Origin: Liolophura sinensis
Taxonomy: Eukaryota > Mollusca > Polyplacophora > Chitonida > Chitonidae
DNA length: 64,000 bases
Direction of reading: 5' to 3'
Assembly (NCBI RefSeq): GCF_032854445.1
Contig: NC_088302.1
Coordinates: 55,406,237 to 55,470,236 of the forward strand
The notes beneath the pieces were generated by a model. That model saw only the letters and a list, made by a program, of their open reading frames with translations, was not told the origin of the DNA and ran no database searches. Shown here piece after piece: positions 12,099 through 23,000 of this stretch. Within the stretch, counting starts at the first letter, position 1. Every line of letters begins with the position of its first letter. The translations under genes and the position numbers were made by a program.

Positions 12099-15026
12099 AT
12101 GATTTTTGGCGTGGTTACGGCGGAGATCGCCAAAGAGTTTGTGGAGTCGCTGCGCTGCCATGACCGGGGGAAAATCTTTGAAGATGTCGTGCAACGAAGC
12201 GGCGTCACGCTGTATATGTCAGACGACAAAAAGGACATACGACTGCAGGGCTTTTGGGATAGCGTGAAGGATGCCCACGATTTACTGGAGGGGGAGTATG
12301 GGGGAATGGTATCGTACCCGAGCTCGGCTAAAGATGGGTGTGGCAGACAGCTGTCCCGTCAGAACAGGATGGCAGTTCTGGCCACCAAGCCGTGGCCTTC
12401 GCAGGGCCCTCGGGTGCCTGATAACACCCGTGTGCAGCCCAGAGGGAACCTGGACGGTGCGAGCAAGTCGCCATGGAAGACCATGAGAAAATGGCCCAAA
12501 GCCCCAGACCCAGTCATTATATTCGAAGGCGTGGGTCCAGGAATGCCGAGCACTGCCGATCTTCTCAGTAGAGGCAATAAGGAAGAAATTAAAAAGGCTA
12601 TTGAGGTTGTCACGCGGAGTTCGGCGGTTCCAAGTTCGATAACGGTCCAGCAATTTCCGGAAGCACAAAGTGATGCAAAGATAACAGATGCCAATGACAG
12701 TTCAGTAAATCTTCCTGAAAAGCCTGTTGATGCTGACGAGGCTATCCCGCCATCACAAGCTGATGACGACGATGATTATCATGATGATGGAAATGCAGAT
12801 GATAACGAAGCCACTGAGGGAGAACAGGTCATAGAGTGCAAAAATGAAGATCTAACTGTGCCCAAAACTGAGAAATCACCAAAGAGTGCTGCCAAAGAAA
12901 CGACGGAAGACACTGAAGAAGCTGATGTAGGACCTGAACAAAGACCAGTTAGAACCAAAAGTGGTCCGCAGACCCGAGGTAATAAAAGAAAGGCAGGACG
13001 TCCTAGGAAAATCCCCATCAAAACAGCTAGTAGCGATGAAGGGGCCCAAGAAGACAGTGATTCTGACTACAGCACTCAACCAAAGAAGTCAAATCGCCGA
13101 AAACGGTTGCCTGTTCGGAAGTCCCTAAGAAGGAGAGTCCCAACAAGACGACAGCCGGCTGCTCCATCCCCAGACGAACCTGTTGTGAAACGAAAACGTG
13201 GACGACCTCGAAAAACTGAGGTACGAGCAGAAACCTTCAAGTGCAAAGAGTGTGACTTCATTGGAAAAAACAAAGGCCAGTTAAAGAATCATAAACGGAG
13301 AATGCATGGAACAGAGGCAGGTAGCTGTCGCTGCCCTGTGTGCGACAAACAGTTCAGTTTCGAGAAAGACATGAAACGACACATGATGAGGCATGTTGAT
13401 ACGCGCTACCCCTGTGATATTTGTGGTAGAGTTTACAAAGATCGTAAAACTATGTTGACTCACAAGGAAAGGCACAATGAGAGCTATGTGCCACCATCTT
13501 TCTCATGTGATCAGTGCAGTAAATCCTTCTGTACCAAGTACATCCTGGCTAACCATGTGAAATCTGAGCATCTCGGCCTCAAGAGAATGTTTCTGTGCCC
13601 CACGTGTGGTAAAAGCTTTACCCAGAAACATGCCTATCTTCAGCATGCCAATGTGCACCTTGGCATCAAGCCATTTGTGTGTGAGGTGTGTAACAAAGCT
13701 TTTGCCTATGAGAAGTCTCTGAAAGAACACAAATTCATGCACCAAGAAGCAAAGAACTTTGTGTGCGAGATTTGTTCTAAGGCTTTTCGTCAGAAATCAG
13801 CTTTGGTTGTGCATGCTAAAATTCACAAACCAACTAAGGACTTTTTGTGTAGTGTGTGTAGCAAGGGGTTTACACAGAAACAAGCTCTTTTACGCCATGA
13901 GCGTGTGCATAACGGAGAAAAGCCATTTGCTTGCGGAATTTGTGGTCGAAGTTTTAGTGACAAGTCTATCATCAGGCGTCACATGATACTGGTTCATAAG
14001 AGAGACTCGAAACAGTGGAAGGAAAACACTTTTGAGGAGCAAAAGAAAAGAAGTGATTATTTCGTAACACCAAAGTTAAATTCTGATATGGATGAAGATA
14101 TTATAGTGACTACTTCTGCTGATAATTCACTGAGCACTGCGCGACCGCTACAGGCTATGTCCCACCAGCCTCCAAGCATCCCACCGTCAGTGAGTGTAGA
14201 GCAAAGGGAGAGCAATCACGCCACTCCTGATCCCTTGCCCATGTCACCAGTTCCAATCCCGCCCCGCCTTCCATCAGTGCCTATCTCTATGGTGCCTCCA
14301 GCACCTGTGCCATCAATATCAAGCCATGGGGAAGAAAATTTACACCCTGCCCATTCAGGTATGCCAGCCATTTCCCATGGGGGAGCTCTTTTCAACCCTC
14401 GTGACATGCATGAAATGAGGGATATACGAGACATCCGGGACATGCGAGATATCCAGGATATGCGAGACCTTAGAGCACCAGAAATTCGTCCCGTTGAGCT
14501 GCGGGATATGAGAACGGGTGAGATCAGGGAATTACAAGCAGCAGAAATCAGGGACATGCGCACACCCGATGTGAGGGATTTGCGGGTAGCTGGACTGAGA
14601 GAACATGCCAAGGTTACCTCCCTTACCGATCTTCGGGATATTAGAGTGCCAGACATGCGTGACATGCGACTGGCTGACATGCGTGACATTCGCTCTGGAC
14701 ACAACGAGCTCAGAGATTTACGAGACATGCGTGACTCCCACCTGGCAGGGCCACCTCTTCCCTCTCCCGTACACGACAGTGCCCCAGTGACCTCACACTC
14801 GGTGGCTGACCTCTCACCGGGGTCAATGACTTCCAGTAGCAACTACCCCAGCTCTGTGCCCCCAGGCATCAGTACCCACCACGGGGCCTACCCTTCCACT
14901 GTGACGTCCCCCTCGGCCATGCCAGTCCATCATTACCCATATATGTACAGTAACATACCTCAGAACTATGACCCCCACTCAGGTGCCCCTTACATACAAC
15001 AGCCCCAGATGAACTACTATCAGTGA
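12099..15026 (+). CDS. Nine-finger C2H2 zinc-finger protein with AT-hooks and an RD-rich repeat, single exon
   Basis: Uninterrupted frame of 975 residues ending in TGA at 15024-15026. Residues 1-70 form a compact conserved-looking N-terminal region that I do not recognise (LYMSDDKKDIRLQGFWDSVK). About 215-245 is strongly acidic. AT-hook cores GRPRK occur near residues 298 and 368 in basic surroundings. Nine consecutive C2H2 fingers span about 378-633; fingers 5-9 carry TGEKPF-like linkers such as NGEKPFACGICGRSF. After a Pro/Ser-rich stretch, residues about 767-882 repeat the tripeptide RD-M/I/L (MRDIRDIRDMRDIQ). The C-terminus is rich in Pro, Ser, His and Tyr. Such proteins are normally nuclear DNA-binding regulators; that role is inferred from the fingers and AT-hooks. 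The lack of introns contrasts with every neighbour and fits either a retroposed origin or a large single coding exon. I could not match it to a named family. Confidence 0.9.
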   Translation: MIFGVVTAEIAKEFVESLRCHDRGKIFEDVVQRSGVTLYMSDDKKDIRLQGFWDSVKDAHDLLEGEYGGMVSYPSSAKDGCGRQLSRQNRMAVLATKPWPSQGPRVPDNTRVQPRGNLDGASKSPWKTMRKWPKAPDPVIIFEGVGPGMPSTADLLSRGNKEEIKKAIEVVTRSSAVPSSITVQQFPEAQSDAKITDANDSSVNLPEKPVDADEAIPPSQADDDDDYHDDGNADDNEATEGEQVIECKNEDLTVPKTEKSPKSAAKETTEDTEEADVGPEQRPVRTKSGPQTRGNKRKAGRPRKIPIKTASSDEGAQEDSDSDYSTQPKKSNRRKRLPVRKSLRRRVPTRRQPAAPSPDEPVVKRKRGRPRKTEVRAETFKCKECDFIGKNKGQLKNHKRRMHGTEAGSCRCPVCDKQFSFEKDMKRHMMRHVDTRYPCDICGRVYKDRKTMLTHKERHNESYVPPSFSCDQCSKSFCTKYILANHVKSEHLGLKRMFLCPTCGKSFTQKHAYLQHANVHLGIKPFVCEVCNKAFAYEKSLKEHKFMHQEAKNFVCEICSKAFRQKSALVVHAKIHKPTKDFLCSVCSKGFTQKQALLRHERVHNGEKPFACGICGRSFSDKSIIRRHMILVHKRDSKQWKENTFEEQKKRSDYFVTPKLNSDMDEDIIVTTSADNSLSTARPLQAMSHQPPSIPPSVSVEQRESNHATPDPLPMSPVPIPPRLPSVPISMVPPAPVPSISSHGEENLHPAHSGMPAISHGGALFNPRDMHEMRDIRDIRDMRDIQDMRDLRAPEIRPVELRDMRTGEIRELQAAEIRDMRTPDVRDLRVAGLREHAKVTSLTDLRDIRVPDMRDMRLADMRDIRSGHNELRDLRDMRDSHLAGPPLPSPVHDSAPVTSHSVADLSPGSMTSSSNYPSSVPPGISTHHGAYPSTVTSPSAMPVHHYPYMYSNIPQNYDPHSGAPYIQQPQMNYYQ

Positions 15027-18000
15027 CGGCCTACAAGCTTTAATTTAGCACAATGGAGTTCAGTCTGTGACTGCTAATTTGTTAGCGTAAAGGTGCCATA
15101 TTACACATTCTTTTGTTATAACTTACTATTTTATGTATTACACATATTTACATCTGTATGATCTAACTTCTAACTATGCATCTTATAGAGTACATGTATG
15201 TATGTATGTATGTATAACCTGTAATATGCACCCTTCATATTGCATAGTCATTGTCACTTGAGGTTGATGTACATGTATTTAGGGTTTAGAATTTTCTATT
15301 AGATTAGCATATGTAGTTAAGATTGTCAGTCTTGCGTTTGACTTAATTACTTTAAACAAAGGTATTTATGTTGGTGAAATACATGTATTTACATTTGTGT
15401 ATGTTACATTTATTCAAAGCTTATGTGTATAGTTTCTTTATTCATTTATGTAGTTTGGTTGTCATTTGAAGGTAAACAACATGCAATAATAACTTACATG
15501 TTAATGATTGAGAACTGTTTAACATTACATGTAAAATGTGCTGTTGATGAGGGGTTGATGTAGTTACTACGTGGAACATGCCCATTACATAGTTTAGGTT
15601 TTATGCGTAGATGTTAAATAGATGACATAAAATTTTATCCTTTTTTCTACTGCCTTTTTACCCATGTTCTAATCTATAAAAACCATAATTGTGTAATAAT
15701 ATATGTTCTTAGTTTGTGCATATATGAAGCTTCCACGTTTCAATATTTTGCACTATCTTTCCTTTCAGTGAGTATTACACAACATTACCAAACACAATTT
15801 GCAATGGTGATTTCAAAAGTGTTAGCTGTGTTAAGATGGGTATAGGTCAGTTAATCAAGGTATACAGACAAATGGCATATTTATACCAGTAGGGATTACG
15901 TGTATGCGCAATTCTAGAGGAGTTTTCTTCCATAAGCCAAGCTCACAATGAGCAGTGTTTGGTACCAACTTGCGGAATGACCTTCATGGAAATGACAGTT
16001 GTGTTGAGTTGAAAGCCACAAATTGTAACAAACAGAGTGTCGAATTCTCGTTAAACTAGTTGAATGTGTCAAGTACATGTACAACAACTCACGGTAGCTT
16101 TTCTTGATTTTATAGATCTTCTAGATATTTTAATGTTTAATATTAAATGTGCATCATATTAGATGCATCATTTTACAGAAGAAATTTACATTATTATTAT
16201 TTTAATTGTTTTTGTGCTATTATTAAGTGTGAAATATGCCATTTAGTTTGTTTCCATTGAAGTGTTAATTAACTAATTGTAATGGGACATAATACAATAA
16301 ATAATAGAGTATATGGAATGCTGGTAAGTATGTAGCTCTTAGTAAGAAACTTTTTGAACTCAATAGTGTTAACATGTCTAAACATCATGGTGATTTTGAA
16401 AAATGAAAGCATTTCATAAAGTCTGGTGTCTGGTCAACTAGATAAAGGATAAAAAGAGTTTGCATTAGCTTTAGCTAAATATTGCTGCTATCTCGGTAGA
16501 GTAAATGAAGATACAGGTACCTTGCATGGTCACCAGATGTGTGGAAAAATTACCTGTATTCTACTTGATAGGAGTCTTAGATTAAGGTCATTTTCATTAA
16601 AAATATCAAACATTTCTAAAATAGTGTATGTACGGTATGATTTGTTTTGTGAAAAGTACTATTTTCCATTTTAATTTCTAAGAAAAATTAAGTGTTTTTG
16701 AAACATCCTGTCCAATGCAGACTACTACCTTATTTTTCGCTAAGATTTCTTTTGGGATGGTAATGGCATTATGACCTTTGCGGATAGTGGTTAACTTCTC
16801 TGGTACCTGAGACTACTACTCAGTAACAAAGAGAAATAAGGTATAATGATAAATGGTGCATGTTTGTCAGGTACCATTTTGAAGAGCATATCTTATATTG
16901 GATTGTAGAATGCTTCTTGAACCTCGTTTTTGTATTAAAATATTTCCAGCATCCTTTAGTTGCTATAATAACCATCAACATAAGCTGTATTCTCTCAGCT
17001 GAAGAAAACCTCTGAAGCAGTGTCTGTGTGTACACGCTTGTTTATGAACAAATTGTTTATGAATGCTGATTTCATCATTTTCAACATACTAGACCACACC
17101 CATGCAATTTTTTAAGAACTTGAGTCTGGTCACTAGGCCAAGGATTCTTTATAGAGACAAAGGTATCAGTAGCTTGGTTTGTCAAATTTGTGACTTATAA
17201 TTCCATGTTCGTATTTGCCAGAAATAGTGTACGAATCTGGTGTAAATTCGGTACTATTTGTTCAACCGTTTTCCTCTGTTTTTATGTCCCTTCATTTCAA
17301 ACACATACTTTGGTAATACAAAGATCAATACTTGGATATTACTTTTACTGTGGTTACACCATATATATATGCAAGTTGTGAAGGAGTGTGTAAGCCAAGT
17401 AGATAGCAACAGTACAAATATCTACCAAAAATTATGGATAATTTGTCATTTGTTCATTATCTTGTTAAGCATAGTTATTGATAGTTGTTCTTGTATTAAA
17501 AACATATTTTCATACTCAGCCAACCATTGTTTACATATTCCCCCCCTCCCCCGGCACAACATGTTGCAAAGCACAACTTGGTTTGCTGAACAGGCTTTTT
17601 ATACTGTTACATTGACTTCAGAACAGAAGATTCAGTAAATTTACCCTTAATGCCTTCCTGTTTTTCTGAAATAATTTGATGTGTGTTTTGCAAAGTTGCT
17701 GTCCCAAAAAAGGAGCCTGAAAGATGGTTGAAGTTGAGTACTATTCGTGCATACATGTATAAGCTGAACCATCAGTTGGAGAGTGTTATGAATATTCATT
17801 GGAAAGGTGGATTGTTGTTTATAAAGCAGATTTTGAGGATTATACAAGCTCTGTTTCATTATTTGCTGCTAAGGAATTTGTGTGTCACAACACAAACTGC
17901 TGCTAAGGAATTTGTGTCACAATAGAAGTTGGCTAAGTTCAGTATAAAAGTTGTGAAATGGTTATAGGATTAGAGATGTCATTTCTGAAATTATATGGCA

Positions 18001-20087
18001 AGTCCACAGGTTATGATATAAAACCCTTTATTTGACATTTTGGCAGTTATGTGGATTATAATTTGTATGCACTATTCATCCTTGGCACTGATTTTGTACT
18101 TACTGCACTTACATGTACAACACTCCAAACTTTTAGCCTCATTCATGATATGTATGCCCCAGATTTTTAAGCTTTAAAAATTGGGAGGTGGCATATTTTT
18201 AAATTGTATGATCTGGAGCTAGCGTGAATCAGGACATAAAGCTATTGTTATCTCCATAATTGAGGGTGGCGCAAGGTGTGTGCTGTTACAGTCTATCACT
18301 TTCTACTGTTATGTCCTACTGTCTATTAATGTGAGAAATGAAAACTTCAAGAAAATGGTGTTGGGGTCATGTTGGTGGGATTGGTCGCGCCCCCATCAGC
18401 TCCTGATTCATTTCAAATACAGGTGTAAGAATATGGCTCCTCTTAGGACTTTCACAAATATTTCAACACCTGTTACATTTATTATGCAGACTTTGTATGC
18501 CTTCGATCACCATGCACATCAATTATGCATTTTTTTTAAAGGTGTACCTGACCATTTTCTCAAGAGGTTTGATAGTGATAGATAAATGCAATCATGGTGT
18601 GTCTGAGGACAGACTGTATACCTGAAATACACCTCACCCAAATACAAAAGAATGTGATTTTTTTTGCAGACAAGTTAGATGAAAATATCAATCATGATAT
18701 TTATCATCACCTTTAATTGTATAATGCATGTTACTGCAGTCATGTCTGCAGGTGTAATCGTATTTATTGTTATTTTCTTTTCATAATTGAAAGCATATTA
18801 TGTATTCAGTATACTTCAATACCTTTATGCATAATTCTGTTACCCTGCATGCTACATGCTGTTATGCACGTGTGAGACTCGATGTAGGGGTGAATGAAAT
18901 AAAGTCCATTACGGATTAATGCTGTTGCCTTTGGTTGTAAGTTTCTGTATATTTGTTGACAGGCGAGATTCATACAAACTGAAATAGGGTTGGTTCTTCC
19001 CCTGCCAAGGTTCCTCCGCAATGTCTAACCACAGCCTGGTATTTCAATCCAGAGTTCAATTTCAAGCTCAGGCAGGGAATTCTTAAAGACTCCTCGCCTC
19101 CGCTGTTTGTGAGACCTTGATGACAGTAAGCTGCTGATGCTATTCACAAGCCCATTTGGCTGCCCTTACATGAAATATGCATGGGTTTTACTTTGTGCTT
19201 CCAATTTTTACCAGTCATGACCATGTGGAGTCATTAGGCGTGTGTACATACACCAGGCATTCTTGTGGCAGGATGAATACCTGCTGCCAAAGTGGAGCTG
19301 CCTCGGAAATATCACGCTGAAGACATCAGACACATGATGCTGGCCAGCATGATGGTGGGAGGAGACCGGTGCCTGGGGGAACAGTGTTAATGGATTATGT
19401 AGCATGTACACTGGACTCGCACACAATAGATTAACATGGGGATTATCAGATTGTTCATCCAGACATCTGGTTTTTATTGCTGTTATTGGGATGTTCATTT
19501 TAATACCATTACTTGTAAGAAGGTAATGAAAATCTCTTCTCCCAAAAGGACATCTTTGGAAAAATAAAAAAAAATATTAAAAATTTATTAAAAGTGAAGC
19601 CAGGCTTAAATTTTAATACCAGTTTTGCCCTGATACAGAACAAATGGCACTTTAGTCTGCTCTAATACTAATACCTGGCTTAACTGCTAGTACACTTCTG
19701 ACTTAATTGTCCCTGGCCATGTGGCATATTTCACCAATGGGGACACAGCAAACGATTTACAGCATGACTGTGGCACCAACTCACTCCTAGTTCATCGTAG
19801 GACATCACATTTAACGTGGTACATGTATGACATTACAGTAGTAGAAAATGATAGATTGCATCATTTTAGGTGTTGCACTACGATCAATTCTTGATGTAAC
19901 ACTGACTCAAGGTCCTCTCTCCCCCCATTCATCTTGTTACTGATACTCGTCACAACAACATGTCATGGTTAAATGAAATAACTTCACACAGTTACAACTG
20001 CATTAAAATAATGTTATATTTTTTATAATATATGTACACCAAAATTCAAAATCAGTCGGACTACTGACGTGTAGCCCATGACAATGT
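15027..20087. other. 3' UTR and convergent intergenic region, no gene recognised
   Basis: This lies between the stop of the zinc-finger gene and the stop of ALKBH8 on the other strand, so both 3' UTRs fall here. It is AT-rich with many TACATGTA words. An AATAAA at 16296-16301 is a possible polyadenylation signal for the zinc-finger gene. Open frames of up to 126 codons (for example 17258-17638) have low-complexity AT-rich composition and no splice support. Confidence 0.4.
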
Positions 20088-23000
20088 TCAGTGGCTGAGT
20101 TTCTCCAGTAGAACACACCAGTTGCCTTGGTCATAGTAACTCTCTTTGATGACAATATTTGGTAAAGTCTCACACAGGGAGTCCAGCTCCCCTTGTCTGA
20201 ACACATGGTAATAACGGTGAAATGTCATACAGCTATCTATTTCAGATGTCTGAGTAATGTCTTCACTAACATTGGCCTTCTTGTTTTTCAGCTGCCATGG
20301 AACAAGTACATCCTGTTCTTTAAACGCCGTTCGATTCACGTGCACAGAGAGATGATTACTGAGGGGTCCAGTGTCTTCAGTCACCGTCTTAGTTTCTGCT
20401 GATGTTTGAAGGTCGGGCTCAATGTTTGCTGAAGCCGTGGTAGTTGTTGTAGTTGTTATAGTCATAGCAGTGCACCTAGATCCTACTTTATTGCTTGGCT
20501 GGGAAGATAATGTGTCCGTATTGACTGTTGGCTGTGTGCAGTTTGATAGCGCTGCATCAGATGGTGATGAATCAGATGGCAGTGAATCAGCTGGTTTTAG
20601 CATGGCTGACCCATCTGGTTTTGAGTCAGCCTTTAATGATGAAGTGTCCTTTGCAGAAGTCACAGCAAATGAATTCACATCAAATGAAGTCACCCAGGTT
20701 TCTGGAGATGAAGATGGCAATAATGAAGTTTGTGTAGGTGATCTTATTGACACTGAAGTTCCTGTACCATATGCGTCAATAACAGGAACAGTTGCTCCCT
20801 CTTGTATGGTGTCTGCCAGCCTGTATTTACCAGACACCTCCCCACAGCTTGTTGAGACAGATTCCATGCCTATCCTACCCCTGCCTTTCTCCTTTTCTTT
20901 ACCCACTGGAGCTTTTTGTCTTTTCTTGACTTTTAGGTAATTCGACTTCACCTTGCCCCTTTCCTGTTCCATTGCCCAAACATACAACAGAAGTTGTCCC
21001 CTGGGAGCTAACAACCTCACCAACTCTCTCACCGCATTCAATCTTCTTGTCTGTAATTAGAACAAAACAACTATACATGCCAGTAATCATACAGGATGCT
21101 GCCACCATCATGTTAACAGTCAAGAATATCTTATGCAGATACTGACAGCATCAAAACAGGAGAGTATTATGGAGTTGTCTGCCTTTCCACAAATGCTCAT
21201 ATTGTCTTATGGATTCCGGGGACAACAAATTATCTACAGTTTGGCAGGATCATTGTTAAGGACTTACTTCACCAATGAATGGCAGGTGAGGATACTTTGC
21301 CAGCAGAGGACCTACCTGTGTGGATAAATGATGTATAACTGCAATACAAATACAGACATCAAAGATCCCCGACCTCAGTGGTACAGACAGTATGTCTCCC
21401 ACAAATATCTGATGGCCTCTACCTGCACAGATACTGGCCAAATTCTCACTCCTGTCTGAACACACCTGTCGAGTACAGGAATAGAGTCAAAATACACAAT
21501 GAATCTCAGAACAGTATTTTAATAAAATATTCACACAAAGATTTTCACAAATGTAAAACATTTAGTGGAGCACCATCTACATAAATGTGCAGACACACAG
21601 TAGGCCTGGAATCAACAAGTACCTATTAGTTGAGAATAATGCAACCTAGGGAATAAGTACTCATCATAGATTTACATTTAATGAAGGGACAGCATACCAT
21701 TAGTGTACAAATAATAAATGTTGTCACAACTCTTCAATGTTTGAACTCGCGACAAAAAAATATATACTGCAATAAACAGTTTTCGTTTATAACCATTGTT
21801 TAATGGTGATGAAAAAAGTTCCCACATGTTAAGAAAAACATCATTTGCATGTAGCAGAGACTCTCTTCCCTTTTTACCTCATAGATCTGTTTGTTCAAGC
21901 CTAGGTATTTTCCGTTTCCACAACCGATGTCAGCCAGTAACGACCCGACAGGTAGAGATTTGATAAACTCTGCAATGCGAGGCCAGGCAGTATGACGCGT
22001 GTCACTGAAGTGTGTTGCTATTTCCTCATACACCTGACAGCATACACAAACACATGTATACATGGCTAGTTCACAGATCATATATAAAAGTCCTACTAAG
22101 GAAAAAAGTTTAATTGTCTTTCAGTTTTGTTTCCTCAGATATTCTGACGAAAGTTGGCACTACTTCAAATCTTTGTGGAACCAAATCTTTTTCCTAAGTA
22201 TCTGGTGAAATGAAGAAGTAACATCTTATCAGAAAATATTTTACCCTGCTCAAAATGATAAGTTTTTCACCTTTCTTGGAAGAACAAGAATATCAATATA
22301 CTGTATCTGAATCTGACATTCACACCACAATTACCCTCCATGTATAGGCACACCTTCAAACTCACCTTATGAACATGTGTTGTTTCTAAGATAGCTGCTT
22401 CTTGTTCAGAAACTGGGCTCTTCTTCTCATTTCTGGAAAACAAACAGCAAACAAAATAATTGTAATTCAGTTAAAAAGAACTACTAAATTATGACTACTC
22501 ATGACAATAAGATAATGACCTCTAGCAAGATCTGGCCCAGAGGTGCACTCTACAGGTGTACAATACGTCATATCTCAGAGGGCAAAATAAAGTGTTACAA
22601 TACACAGAACATTGATTCTACACAGTCTCTACTTTACACTTTGATCTACTGATAATGCCCCAATAATGAACAATCAAGGTTTGTCTCACTGAAGACTATC
22701 CCATGTTTTTTGTCAGCTTGGATGAGACCTTACTGTGTCACAATGATTGTTTTACAGAGAATGTCCAACAGTGAACCAAACAGGAAACAAATACCCAATC
22801 TGCTAACCTAGGTTATAAGAAACAAAGAAGATTGCTCTTTACCAACCCATAAAGTTTATAATTAAATGTTCTTTTACTTTCTACAGAAATAGTGGACATG
22901 TAATTCTCATAATTGATCTTTGGAAGATGTTCCAAAACACAATCTCAGTAATGACAACTTCTCTGAAAGAGAACCAATACCCAAAATATGCCACAGGTAA

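Noticed and set aside
14216-14842. 208-codon minus-strand frame rich in Arg, Ser and Met
   Set aside because: Antisense shadow of the RD-repeat and Pro-rich part of the zinc-finger gene.
17258-17638. 126-codon plus-strand frame
   Set aside because: AT-rich, low-complexity Ile/Leu/His peptide with no recognisable motif in an intergenic stretch.
20422-20940. 172-codon plus-strand frame
   Set aside because: Antisense shadow of the large last exon of ALKBH8, which has clear conserved motifs on the minus strand.
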